A program made the translations under genes and the position numbers. From Gigantopelta aegis (taxonomy: Eukaryota; Mollusca; Gastropoda; Neomphalida; Peltospiridae): a stretch of DNA of 64,000 bases. The notes under the pieces are model-generated. The model had not been told where the DNA came from. It worked only from the letters and a program-made list of their open reading frames with translations, and did no database searches. The DNA lies in the NCBI RefSeq assembly GCF_016097555.1, contig NC_054702.1, positions 110,709,014-110,773,013 on the forward strand. Reading direction: 5' to 3'. Positions 1 to 14,200 of the stretch are shown piece after piece (within the stretch, counting starts at the first letter, position 1; every line of letters starts with the position of its first letter).

Positions 1-660
1 ACAGTGAAGCCTACAATTTACTTCGTCAGATTACCGGAGACACTGTCTAAATAATATTGGTATCATACAGTATTAAAATATTTAAAGTCACATCAATCAC
101 CTCAAGAGCAGAAAAATATATTTACCAGTCCAGTCGGACTACGTTCCCCGGGAGCCTTCCAATGTTTCTCCTCGATATCTCTAAAATCCTATCTATTTAT
201 TCAAAAATCTCAGAGACAGCGAATATCGCCTGGGGGCACAACGCGGTACCTCACCTATCATGTGATATTTCCACAACTCGCGGAGACGGTATATTTTCTT
301 AGATGGCCAGACTTACTTTCGCCAGCTCGCTAGAATTACCCCGGTCGTAAACCGCACTACCGGAGTTATTAGGTAACTACTGGCCACATGGCCTCCACAC
401 TTGGTCTAAGTGCATATTGGGACGCAGCTCTACCACGTCGCGCGGGGGTATTACGTAACCAAGCTGCACACGACCCTCTAAAACAATTAACATAGCCACA
501 GGCGAAAAGATAAGAGCATGCACCGTCACACACCCCTAGAAACTTTGCTTTGCGCCCTCGATATCAGTCAGCCCCTCCCCAATGTCTACTTGTCTCCGCC
601 GTACAGGGTCTGCGTAAGGCCATACTATCGACTTAAAAGTATTTGTTTAACAACTAAGCC
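1..660. other. CpG-rich stretch without a recognisable gene
   Basis: This stretch is visibly richer in CG dinucleotides than the AT-rich DNA that follows. I see no convincing exon, terminal repeat or known repeat in it. It could be the edge of an upstream gene's promoter or part of an unknown repeat; nothing here decides between them. Confidence 0.3.
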
Positions 661-1210
661 ACTGTCCTGAATGAATGATGAATGAATGTTTAACGACACC
701 CCAGCACAGAAATACACATCGGCTATTGGGTGTCACAAATGGTAAGTATATAAAAATATCATTTAAATATATTTATGTAAAACCACAGTGCAAGGAGCTG
801 CAGGTGAAAAGTACAATACAATACATAAAATCAAGGTAAGTATATTTTAAAACTTTGTATAGAAGTCAAAGTGTTTTAAAAACTTTACAATTAATTCTGG
901 ATGGAATTTAAAAGACTCCAAGACACCTCTGTTGCCAAATATATCACTTCTCGTCGGCTTCAGATGATTACACTCCACCAAAATGTGGCGCAGTCAGTGT
1001 ACACTGACAATGTTTACACTGGGGGGGGGGGGGGGGGGGGGGTTCCTTCTTTAAAATAAGTGAATGCGTCAAATATGTATGGCCGATGCGGGCACGGCAC
1101 AAGACTACTTCATCCTTCCTGCATCGCCTGTAGGATGATGCCATTCTCCCAGGACTCCACTGTCCTGGACAAAGTCCAGATAGTTGAGATGTGTACCCAA
1201 GACAACGTGC
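661..1210 (-). repeat. Retroposon with TGTCGTTAAACATTCATT tail (reverse copy)
   Basis: Read on the minus strand, the last ~190 bases include a segment ending in CACTGTGG, then ACACCCAATAGCCGATGTG, GCTGGGGTGTCGTTAAAC and an (ATTC)n tail. Two other copies of this 3' region lie at 15597-15895 and 34036-34230 on the plus strand. The 5' half (about 960-1210) is not shared with those copies and is interrupted by a 22-base poly-G run at 1021-1042. The family behaves like a non-autonomous retroposon; its 5' limit is uncertain. Confidence 0.6.
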
Positions 1211-1337
1211 TTGGATCTTAATTAATTTATTTCAATGAATCGGCGTGAATTCCTAGTACTGACCTAACCTATAGCACTACATGTATGCTAAAACATGTTC
1301 GATATAGAGGGTAATTATTATTTTGGAAGTTGTTACC

Positions 1338-1440
1338 CCCCAAAAAACAACAACAACACAACAACAACAAACAAACAACAACAACAACGCCAAACAACCA
1401 AAAACAAACTAAAACAACAACAACAACCACAACAATAACC
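1338..1440. repeat. (CAA)n-rich low-complexity tract
   Basis: About 100 bases made almost only of CAA, CAAA and ACAAC units. The long reverse-strand open frame here is a product of the repeat and is not a gene. Confidence 0.85.
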
Positions 1441-1668
1441 GAACACTCCAAATAAAAACAAATATCAATGTAGCTAGTTCAAAACCCGGTTATTGATAGA
1501 TTTGACTGTGAGTTGACTTCAGTGGTTTTTATGTTTAATATAGTTTTTGTCTTAGCGTATTTACATTCTAAATAGAGCGTTACGATTGTCAGATTCTATA
1601 TGTGGATATATTTATTTATACTTATTTTCGTGATTCAAATACGCTTCCTGGGCACACACCTCAACTAT

Positions 1669-1917
1669 CTGAAGAGTGACGGGTTAGTGGTTAGATAGAA
1701 AGAAATGTGGGTTGAAGCCGCTATCATTTCATTTCAACATATCTTAGCTACTGGGTTACTCGCGCTGGGTGTGAGCCGGTACCTACCAGCCTTATGTCTG
1801 ATGGCTTAACGACGACATCACCAAGGCCGACATGGAGCCGGTATCAGGATGTGAACCCAGTACCTACCAGTCTTATGATCGATGGCTTAATCCCTACACA
1901 ACTGAGGCCGGTGTATT
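1669..1917 (+). repeat. tRNA-headed SINE with internally duplicated 3' region
   Basis: A degenerate tRNA-like head (GGGTTAGTGGTTAGAT at about 1680) is followed by TACTGGGTTACTCG and GCTGGGTGTGAGCCGGTACC. The segment ACCTACCAG[C/T]CTTATG...GATGGCTTAA occurs twice, at 1781 and 1862, an 81-base offset. The repeat ends about 100 bases upstream of the eIF2 gamma start codon, so it sits within the proximal promoter. Confidence 0.55.
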
Positions 1918-1960
1918 TCAATAATTTTAATAACGTTTAGTAAGTAATACTTGTTATTGA

Positions 1961-1968
1961 CCGGAAGT
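1961..1968 (+). promoter_or_regulatory. ETS/GABP-type site upstream of eIF2 gamma
   Basis: The sequence CCGGAAGT lies 49 bases upstream of the start codon at 2017. Sites of this type are common just upstream of the start site of housekeeping and translation genes in animals. Binding is inferred from the motif only. Confidence 0.45.
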
Positions 1969-2016
1969 TTAAAAATAATTGTGGGATATACCGACTTGCA
2001 TCAGAAATAAATAAGC

Positions 2017-5000
2017 ATGGCTGGCGAGGAAGAGCAGAAAAGTGGAAGCAGGCAACCCCACTTGTCAAAACAAGATCTCACAACACTTGTAAGTGAACAA
2101 TATCAACGATTTAGTCGTTATACGGTTGATTTCTATTTTAGTGTTTGATTCAGGTAGTGAATATTTCTATACTTGTGACCCGATTAGATTAAAGCAGCAG
2201 TCTCGCCTTGAGCATCATCAACTTCAAGATGGTGAGATGAATCGCATGACATGACCATCTCATCTTGAACGTTTCCTAATGCTAAATAACAGAAGAACAT
2301 AAATCAGGCTCGCAGGAACCGCTGTGGAGTGTGTGGTGCGAATTTGTGCCCTACCCCCCCCCCCCCCCCCACACACACACACCCGTCTTGTCACTTGTGG
2401 GTGAAAATGTATTGTGAATCGTCCATTCCATGATTGCACTGTTTTGGTGAGGGACCTGTTTAGATGGTTGCTATGATTGCAAATTGCATGCAACAGTATT
2501 CTTGAGTGAACTAACCTATTAAGAGGAAGTGCTTTTTGTGGGAGCAGGTTAACTCGCCCCAAAATCAACTCGCCCCAGTTTTACTTTATTATATTCAAAG
2601 TAAATTTAAATGAATAAATTAGATTTGATGGAACTTCAACTGCAATATATTTCACACCAGAACATTCACTGGAAGTTTAAGATGTAAATTGTTACAGTAA
2701 TAACAGGATCAATGGCAAATTTATATATTAAACTAGCTATTTTCATCTGCTGTAGGCCTAACCAGATCGGCACAGACTGCATGGATGACATGTGCAATGT
2801 TTACTGATAAGATGTTTTACCCATGACATTTGACAGAACTTTAAAACAAAAGGAGAGTGAAAAAACCACTATGCCTACTTGTTCACAACTGTCCTTCTTT
2901 AAACTTTAAAGTAGGCCTTTGGATTTTACTGTAATAATCGTTTTCCAGGTACCATGTTGGTAAAATCATGATTATTATATTTAGTTCAACAAAAATAATA
3001 TAAATTGTTTTTGATGGGTTCCCATGATCACAAGGCATGGAACCGAATAAACGTTTCCCATGAAGTTTGAAATCCTATGGCCAGTTAAAGGAGGCTTAAC
3101 ACTTGATTGTAATAACTTAAATGCCAATAGTCAAGACAAAACTAGAAGAATAATTATAAGATACACTAGCACACTGTGCATCATCATTATTAATGATAGA
3201 TTATTCTTTATCCAATATTAGGACCTACCCAGCATAATTTAAATTTACTTTGAACATAATAAGACACACAAGTGATCGTAATAGCAAAGTTTTACTATAA
3301 TGTTAATAAAAAAAATGACACCAAAGTTGTAATCGTCCATTTTTAATGATATCATGGACATTATTTTTGATCAGTAATATTGAAATCGGAGCGAGTTGAC
3401 CAGACATTGGGGTGAACTGACCAAAACGGACGAGTTGGTAACTTTTTGGGGGCTAGTTGACTAAACTGTTTGGGGCAAGTTGACCAACTGTTGGGGAAAA
3501 TTGACCAGCATTTGTTTTGCAACTTTCTGTTAACACGAAATGTATGATCAATTTGAAGAAATAATTTTTTACTGTGTTCAATTTAATTTTGAAATCAACC
3601 AAGATGTTTTGAAGATATTAAATGCATGTCATCTATTAGTTAGGTTAGGTTCAAATTGCCAACTTTCTGCTGTCACGACTTCTACAACTGTCCAGTTGCT
3701 AGTGTAACGGAGCTTGAATGAATTTATTAATTATGAGACAGTATCTGTACATTTTAAAATATGTTGTTAAATTAGTGACTAATTATTTATCATATAATAT
3801 CTTACATTTTCAGTGCAATCAAAGTATGTGATATTTTTCAGATCACATACTTTAAGAATTTGATAACTTTGCAAATTAGATGTAAATTAGTCGAAAGAAA
3901 GAAAGAAATGTTTTATTTAACGACGCACTCAACACATTTTATTTACGGTTATATGGCGTCAGACATATGGTTAAGGACCACACAGATTTTGAGAGGAAAC
4001 CCGCTGTCGCCTAAATTAGTCGAGGTCTCGGCACTAGGTTTATTGACATTTAAGCAAACGTACTTGGGTGACACTCCATGATTGACGTATGAATTCATAG
4101 TCATCAATTAAAAACATTCTAATGGCAATTTGACACTGAAAGCCTTCCAGCGTTCAGAAAAACTTTTGGCATAACTTTATTTTGATGTAAGGACATCCAA
4201 AATGACATCATTTGAGTTTGATGTCATTTCCATTCCAAAATACACCGCGCCACATATTCTTACATCATCTGAATATCTACAGTTTACAAAAACACGTTGT
4301 ATTAAGCTTGAGCTTATATGATAAAGAGATTATTACCCTCGTGTATTTCGGTAAGAGGCTCACATAATGCAAGTTTTATTCCTAATATCAGGCATCGAAT
4401 TTTAACTTTTTGAGGGCACGGCAAATGTTGCCTTCGTGTCAAGAACAAAAATTGGGGCACCAAGGCAAGTTGGAGGGGCACCAAGGCAAAGTTTTCCTTC
4501 ATAAAAGAGGCACGAAGGCAACTTATTTTCTATAAAATTATCCCATATTATTACAAACTGTAATGTTACTACTGAAGGCCTAGGACTATTCCATAAGGGA
4601 ATGGGTGAGTCACTTGATTATTACTCTATGACTGATACATTCATAAGCATATCCGCATACTAACTACTACTTGGATAATAATTCAAATAATTATTGTAAA
4701 ATAGAAACTTTTAATCTTCTAAATGTAATAGACAGTGGTCCTGTGTTTAAACTTTATACCAACCTGTATAGCAAACAATAACACACATTTGAAATAATAT
4801 TGTTAAAAAAATACTATACAACTTGTCAATTCTATCATACCAAATAATTCTCACAAAGAAATGACCTGAGAATGACAGTCTATGCCATTATGATCAAGAA
4901 CGAGAAAGAAAGATCAATACTATGAAAATGTCACGTTGGATACCTCAATGTTACTACTTTTTGAAGATAATGAACATTAAATAGCACCAATCACTTCACT

Positions 5001-8000
5001 GGATAACTGCACATTAACTTCAGTGAATAATCCTCATTTTCCATCTGAATCACACTCCGAAGAGTACCATAGTCATATAATGAATTGTGTATTGTACAAG
5101 TAAGTTGCGAATAGACTGATAATGTGGTCACTATCCAATGCTGAACTGAACTTAGTGTACTTTTGCCGTTTTTGTCAAGCTGACTAGAAGATAGTTTCTC
5201 TTCATTGACTGAAACTAGGCTATGCATAGATGGTTTGGCTATTCCCCTAGCCGAGAAACCATGTGTTACAAGGTGACTAGACTACATTTATGTATGACAA
5301 TGAAAATAAGTTCAGTATACGGTACATATTCATGAACCATAATAAAACAAAAATATCCTAACTCGGATATGTGCAAAGAGTTTCTCACTCTGATGTTTGT
5401 CTACTCTAGTCTGTGTCAGTATCACTGTCCACTTGCTCATAATCTGTAGGAGTAGCAGCAATGGATTTTGCCTTCTTTCTCGGGCCATAAGGCATGATTT
5501 CAGGCCTCCTGGATTTAACACAGGAAGACCTCCATCGATTGACTGCAGGCGCTGGCTGGAAATTTTCAGGCTCGGGTCCCTCAGAACATATTCGGAGTAA
5601 ATGCTGGATGGTACTCAGGCCCAGGTTGAGACGCCAGTCTCCCAGAATTCTCTTTATGTATGAGAACTGACGCTCGACATGCGCAGTGGCAATAGGGCAG
5701 ACCAGTAGAATTCGTACAAGGTGGAGTACGTTGCTGTACCGGTCCTCCTTCTGGGTAAGCATCTTTTGCCATAACGGATAGAATGCCTCCTGTCTGTGAT
5801 TTCGAGATATATCATATTTCAGCTTGGCCCACTCCCGTTCTATCTCATCTACCTGGCAGCCCTTTTTCACTAGAAGTGCATTGAAATGATCTGTGAGGGT
5901 TGTAATTTCCTTTTGTCCATAAACAGCAAGAGCTTGATGATCTGTTGGGTAGTTTGTTGGGTCTAAAATATCAGCTGCTGAAAGCACTGGGTCATCAACA
6001 AAATTTCGGAATCTGCTAGAGATGCAAATGGTGATCCTTTCTATTATCTCTTTCGACTTTCTGTTGAACGTGTCCACTTCAGAAGGAGATGTCACCAACT
6101 CGATACCTTTAAATCTTACAACGCCATCATTTTCAGCAGCTGTGGTCTCAAGTAGGACTCTACGTAGATTTCTCCCTGGATTATTGACCATTGAAATGAG
6201 GTTAGCCTGCGCAAGATCAATGTTTGCTCGTACACCAGAAATTGGAAGATTGTCATCTTGGAGTGAGAGCGACAATTCTGCCAGGTCTTCCACAAGATCC
6301 TGGTAGGAAGCTAAGTATAGTACGAAGCGGTGTGAGGTCATGAGTTTGGAATATCCTCTCATTTTTGCACGGTCTCCTGCTGGGATGTCTTTTCGCAATT
6401 CGGATCCTTGCTCTTGGAGTTGTGTTACAATGCAGCGGTAATCCTGGATCAGGGCTGTTAATGCCTTTCTGCGATGATCTATCCATCTGGTGCCCTGAGA
6501 TCGTGATGGTTTCACTACATGTTCACCAAATGTCTCAGCTGTTCTCTGAAGCTCGTGCCATTTCTTGACAGATCGCCGGTACATATAATATAGATGCATC
6601 ATCAGATTATCTATCTGAAAAATAGAAGGCAAAAAGAAACATAATAAGTATTTCTCAAAAAACAAATGAAACCATTTTTTACAAACAGTAAAATTTTTCA
6701 GAATACTAACATGATGATCCTATTTTCAGATTATTAGCAATACTCAAATAAAATATAATGAAGATGAAAAGAAGATATATACCAAGGAATTTTTTTATAT
6801 ATTTCAAGTCATCTCATTGACAAAAATAACATTGTGCATAATCCATTTCTTATGTTTGGCCAACTAGCATATGTCAACAATAATTGATTTAGTTAAACCA
6901 GGTATATTTAGTACATAATTATGTTTTGGTACACTTGGTATAGTTAAGTTGTAGTTACATCATCCTTTTCCGAGAGATTTCAGTGGCGGATCCAGAAAAT
7001 CCATTTAGGGGGGGGGGGGGGGGGGGGGGGCCAATGATATAAAAAGTAAAGTTTGTTTTATTTAACGACGCTACTAGAGCACATTGATTGTTATCTTATC
7101 AGCGGCTATTGGACGTCATTTTGACAAATTTTTAGAGGAAACCCGCTGCTGCCACATAGGTAGGACGTTTTAAAAAATATAATATAATTATAACTGTCGC
7201 AAAATTTAGGGGGGCCCGGGCCTAACTATGGGATACACCACGGGTAAAATCAATGGGACTGACACCAAAGCGTGGTACAATATTATATTCTACCAGAAAC
7301 CACTCAATGTAAATAGGATGCAGCATTTCAACATGGTGCAGTGAATTGCGTTTAGCTTTGTATGACAATACGATATTTAGTCAGTTTAATGTACATTTGT
7401 AAGCTTGCCTTTAATAGTTATTTGAACCTTACATTAATCTAACCATATTGTTTTTACAGGTGACGTCTTACTAAACAATGCTTCCCTATTACTTGAAATT
7501 ACATGTATTGTGTGCATTTTCCAGACATGACAGCACATACCATGATCTTAAAAAGTCAAGAATATAATTCACCTCAAGTTCATAAAATGAACCCTTGAAT
7601 GAATCTTTCAGGGCCAACTCAAGACGATGTGCAATGCAGTGTATCATTATAAGCCATGGCATTGTTTTCTTCAGTCGAACCAGTACACCAGATTCTTTCC
7701 CAAAATTAACTGAAGCTCCATCAGCTGCTGTTGCAACACAGCATGTCTTGATGTCAAGCTGCATTTCTCGAGTCTTTGCAGTAATTGCATTGTATATGCC
7801 CTCAGCAGTACATTGACCAGGTTCTGTAATTCTAGAAGAATAAAGGAGAACTTTATTTATTAATGGTGCAATTATTTATGTAGCTAGGGTGACTAGTCTA
7901 AGCCATATATGTCATAAAAAGTCACGTTATCACAAGAAGTAAACACTTACTTACCCAAGAAGTTTGAACCTAGGCAGTCCGTCCTCAAGCAACTTAACAC

Positions 8001-11000
8001 TAATTACTTCTTTTTCCGAGAGGCTCTTGTCAGTGCTGCCATCAAACAGGATTGAACAGTAGAAGGGTTCCGTGGAAAACAGATGCTTCAAGTCGTCTGC
8101 CATCGTTTCACCAATTTCATCAACAAAGGTTCGGCATGCCTTGTCATTGGCATAAGTGTTACCAAGGTTGACTCCATGTTTTTTTTCTACACTAATTAAG
8201 ACTGGAAAGTTTGTAAAACAAAGTTCTGAGTGTGCGACTGTGTATGCCCAATCAAAAAGGTGACACATTCTTGTAAATGTCTCTTTGTCCATTTTTTTAA
8301 GGTGCCTGTAAATAACAGGCATCTCTTTGGTGGCCTTGGTCGCCTTAATCGCATCTCGATGCAGCTTGCTAGCATTGTGGGTCCGGGCAGTATCTTTTTT
8401 CACATTCGCAGTCCCCTTTATATATGCTTCCAATTCGCATAATTGTGACTGTCCTTGGTGTAAACTGCTTTTTCCACCTTCACTATAGTAGGCCTTACAA
8501 ACTTCGCACCATACCAGTGTAACATACCCGTCTTTTTCCTGGAATCCTATCCAATCCCAGTCCGTTTTCCAGGAAAGTATTGTTGTCACCTTACACTTGT
8601 ACTTCGGTGCTTTAGTGATGTTAACTACACTTTCTTCGGGATTTCCAGCTTTACTAGTACTTGGACCCTGGTCCACATTGGAAGACACAACAGTAGTAGA
8701 CTCAGGCAGAGGTTCCAAGGAAGGTACTGAATCAGCATCAGCATCATTTCCTGATGACTCGGGCTTGGAGCTGAATAAAATTAAAAATTCAATTAAATTA
8801 GACAATTATAATATATCCATGTCAGTTGTTACAAGATTCATGCAACTGAAGGAAGAGTAGAATGGCAAATGCATGACAACTTGCTTGTTAAGTATTGGAT
8901 GGTAAAACTATAATGAAATCAATCACACCTTCCCATCCAGGAACATATATTTTTTAACAAGCCTGCAAACATTTGACTGCCTGTCAAAATGCCCTATAAT
9001 ATATTAATCAATGTGTGGCTTTAATAAATAACAATGTACTCGTGACCAGGAATGGGATGAATAACAAAAACACTTGTAAGTACGGTATTGCCAAATAAAT
9101 TAATTTCTTTTAATTTGTTAATGTTAAATGAAAAAAAAAAGCAGCAAGCTATCTTAATGAAGCAAAATTAGATACAAAGTTTGTTGTTTCTTTTTTTCAT
9201 ATCTAAGTGATAAAGTTCTATATATTTAAGATGACGAGTGGGCGTAATATAGTTTGATAGCATGTGAGTAAAGAGTTTAGACAAAGATTTAATTCAAATC
9301 AGTGGCGTAACTACGGGGGGCCTGGGGGGGGGGGGGGCGGTGCCCCCCTTCAAAACATCGCCCCCCCCCCCCATTTCACATTTGATTGTACACAATAAAT
9401 ACAACATTGGCCCCCCGGACAAAGGTCTGCCCCCCCCAAATAAAGACTCGGTTACGCTACTGATTCAAATAACATTTACATTATATGGTGAAAACTACAA
9501 AAATTCTATTAATTTAACACTTTAATAATTTTGATTTTCATATTGTTAAATATTTAATTAATTTATTGTTTAATTACATATACGTTTACTGCACAAAATT
9601 GTACTAAGGAGCAGCTGTGAAAATAAATAATTGTAGAACATGTTGGCAACCGTCCAATCTGGCGGTTAGCCAGACCCATTCGGAATAAGTCGGGCGCTTA
9701 CGGCTTCTCGCTTGTGTCTATTAATAGCAAACGCGATGACATTTTAGCGACTGTATCTGTGTTCTGTGCAGGTACCGTTAAAACGCGCATGTCGAATCAA
9801 TGACTGTTTGAACACTTAAAAAATAGCATTTTTCCTACCCAATATCGAACCGCTTCAAAACAAAAACTGCATTTTCGTCAAAACATTTGTGTCGCACAAA
9901 ATTACCGTTAATATTAAACTGTGTGACCTTCAAAGCGCGATTCTATATAATTTATGTTCGGTCATGGCGCTTAGTCAGTTTGGAAATGTCCGACGATCAA
10001 AGGCTCATTATGGATTGTTAAGTACTTTGACTAAAATCGCCGAATGGTCGTCAGTATTACATGTAAAATATATAACGTTTCTTAAATCTGACTCTAGACC
10101 TTTAGTTTGATCATTTTCGATTTCATTCTTGGCAATGGCATTGAACGGACAAATTGATGATTGGTGCAGGTGCTACAAGGAGAAAAATTTCGGGAGTTCA
10201 TCTCTGTTTTCGTCTTGTAACGGTTGTACTGACTGCCTTTAATAATGTCATGAGTGAACACGAAAATTATCAAACAAATGGTACCTGTGCCGTCAAATTT
10301 TAATAAAATGTACATGTATGTATGTATGTTTGTATGTATGTTATCGTTACATATAGATATATAGCAGGCCTACTTGACGATCAATTTGTTAGAAATTCTC
10401 AGGACAAGAAGACAGTTGAGACAACTGGACTGGTGCCAAGTTATTGATGTTGGAAAAGAAAACTGCAGTTCAATAGCTAATATAACTAAGTTTAGTAGAA
10501 ATACTCATACCCGAAGAATTTGGACAGCTTGACGCACTTTGCTGCTGCCGAGCTAAGCTCCTGTTCTTTCCTTTTTTTTAGTCTTCCTTTCCGTGGCATT
10601 TCTGTTAACTAATACTAGGGAAATCATGACATGAGCACGTGCGTGCGAGTGTGTCTGTGTGAATCGGTGGTTGTGTGACCTATATTGGGGTATAATTTCC
10701 TTTTTCATTTTGATATAATACGCTAAATTTTCAAATGGTAATTACACATCCATTTGAGTTAGTTTCTTTGGGTAGTATGTCGAACAGTTACCAATCAAAT
10801 TAATACAAGAAAACTATAGTATAAAGGCAGTGCGTAATTAACATAAAGATATACCGACCTTGTCCCACGAAGTGTTCACGTGATCACAATATAGCTGCGT
10901 CCATGATGCAGTCTCTTGCAACGTAGCCTCCTTGATTGTTGATAACGCGAGTTGTAACGTAAATAAATTTTAAAACATAATGAAATACGGGTGTTTTAAC

Positions 11001-11235
11001 ACTTTTTATTCGAAATTGTCAGTGAAACAATAAATGATCATATGTAGATCTGGGAAGGGCACGGTTGCAAACCAGGAAGGGCACAAAGGCATTTTCCTTG
11101 CCGTCGATAACGTTCGATTTTCGGGGCACAACGGCAAGTAAGGAGGGCAACGAAGGCACTTGCCGTCGTTGCCGTGGTAAAATTCGATGCCTGTAATATA
11201 TGATATTGACGATACCGAAAAACACTGGTAATAAC

Positions 11236-11287
<52 letters not shown>

Positions 11288-14200
11288 TTTATTTTTTTTG
11301 CTGACTAAACATTTAAAAAAACAAAACATTATGATTCACATTGACACTTGATAAATTTGTTATTATGATTATGTTATTCAGGATGTAAAGAAGTTGACAC
11401 CCTTAACAGCTGATGTAATAAGTCGACAGGCCACAATAAATATAGGTGAGTAATCGTTCCGAATATTTATACACTAATAACGGTACTACACAACATATTC
11501 CAGTCAGTCTGATACAATACATGGGGAAAATTGCATGCAAATTGTGTTTAACATTTTACCATAATGTAAACCAAACTATATTATCACAATCAAGATGTGT
11601 TGTTTTAACAATTGTTTTATAAATTAAATACAAACATACCCCAACACTTGTTTCAAGACATAATGTAACATAATTAACATGCTCAGACTTTTGTGCTGCA
11701 CAGACTAATGTGACATGAATGTACGAAATCAAATTATAAACAGCAAATCTCTTACTATCATCCATCTAAAAATTAACAAAAATATATCCATTAATTTCCA
11801 GGATTTTAGGGTACTCAAAATGTTATTGTTCGTCCCCTATGGCAGTTACCCTGTCAGTTAACTAGGGTATTACTGGATATTATTATTTGATGTATTATGG
11901 TATGAAATGACTTTATATGATGGTGTGAATGATTGGGACTAAACGATCAAATTAGGTGTGAAATGACCATGGTATGAATTAACCAGCAACCCTTGAATTA
12001 GATTGTGATTCAGATTCCTATGTATGGATATCTATTCTATTTATATTTTCTAAGGAACAATCGGCCATGTGGCTCATGGGAAGTCAACAGTAGTAAAAGC
12101 TATATCTGGAGTGCAGGTAATACATTGTGTACATTTATTCTAAAGTATAATATTGTTAAATAATGTTGAGTATGAGTTCCTTACCAAATGTTAACACCTT
12201 TTAATTACCAACTGAAAAGTAAAATCTCCCTACTTTACAGTATTTATCATGGGATTCTTTGTTTATAAGGAATATGTTAAAGTCTTAATGTAGTTTTTCA
12301 AACTTACATTCTAATGAACAACGGTTGATAATATATTTCACAATAATCAAATTTTGGTTTTTATCTCTTGTTTAACTTTTAGAAGTGTACATATTATTTA
12401 TAATCATGGTTATCAATTTATTTTTCAGACTGTCAGATTTAAGAATGAACTTGAAAGAAATATTACAATTAAATTGGGCTATGCAAATGCCAAGGTGAGT
12501 TATTTCAAACACAAGTTATGTACATTTCTTAACATATTTGTGTATGGATACAAAATACCGGGTATTTAAAATCCAAATGACACAGTGTGACTGCATGCAA
12601 AACAAACTGAAAGTCAGTTGAGAAGTACAGTTGCTAAGTAATCAATAAAACCTGGCACATCTTGTTGCTAATATAGCAATACTGGCAGAGGTTTGTTCAA
12701 GTTATTTGTGCTGAGATGAAGCTACTTATAATACACCACACTTATAAATAATAATCACTTATTTTGTATTAAAATTAGCTTCCAAATATTCATTTCTTTT
12801 TAGTTGCAGAATATAAAGCTTGCAAGGTGGTAAAAATACATTTGATCCAAAAAGAAAGGTCATTATTTGCAATCCATGCAATTCGACAGAAAAATTATGC
12901 TTACTTAGTTTCCTTTTTGGACATGGGTTTTGTTTTTCCCTTCTCTTTTTTTCCCTTAACTTAAGTTATATACCGTATTTGACCGGAAATAAGCCCAGGG
13001 GGCCAAGACAACTCATTGTGAGCTTAGCATGGGGTGGGCTTATTCCCAGACAAGGGGCCAGTTTTGTTGAGAAAAAAATAAAATAAAATAAATAAATAAT
13101 AATTAAATGAACTAGGAAGAAAACAAAAAACGTTCAGTAGCACCTATTAATTAGTGTTCCATTTGTTATTAATAAATAAAAATAATAGTTTATTAATTAA
13201 ATTGTTTTTTTTTACTAGTATCTAATTATCAGAAACACACCTTCCATGTTACATATACTTACCAGTTCTGTTTATTTAGATCCAAAATTTAATGCTGAGA
13301 AGACTCAAAACAACAGCAATTAACAAACTCAATAGCATATACACACGTTTGTGACACAGGCAGCCAGCTTACACTACAAAGAATTGTCAATCTAGGTCAT
13401 TGTTCTTAGCCAATCAGAATAAGGTATTTGCCTAATTAGCATTAACTGCGGACCCAGTGTGGTGGTAAAAATAGACATTGGTTTTGGTTCAGACTTGGGC
13501 TTGTGTACTTCAAAGAAATACTGCAGGCATGCAATTGGAAACAATGTTATTCACTGTTACTGTTAGACTGCTAAATCTCACTGGTGGTAAAATATTGTGT
13601 TACATTTGTGTTTAATTATCTGCAGGAGGTATGACCTTTTAAATGAGCTTTGAGCAAACTTGCAGTTTCATGTTATTTATAAGGTGACGAAGTTGGGGGT
13701 GGGCTTATTTACGAATGAGGGCCTAATTTCTTAAATGCTATCAAAATGGAGGGGAGCTTATTCAAAGACATGTGCTAATTTCCGGTCAAATACGGTATAT
13801 GCACAGAATCATACCTATGATTTTTTTACAAATAAGCATATTTCCATGTTTTAAAATATAAGCTGTTTAGAGACATTGTCTTAATACATTTAGACTTGTT
13901 ATCAAAGACTAAAAGTGTTTTTCTAAAATTCATGATTATAGTGCTAGATACTGTAAATTTTATAAATATGTTTTTTACCAGTGTCACTTTGAACTCTGTT
14001 ATTAAATTTTAGATCTACAAATGTAATAACGATGCCTGTCCACGGCCTGGATGTTACAGATCGTGTGGTAGCGCTACCCAAGATGTCTTTCCCTGTGACA
14101 GACTTGGCTGCACAGGCAAATTTACTCTTCTCAGGTAGGTCAGTTCATTGTGTTCACAGGGTTTTATTACCGGTGTTGCTAGGTTCCCGTATTTAACATC

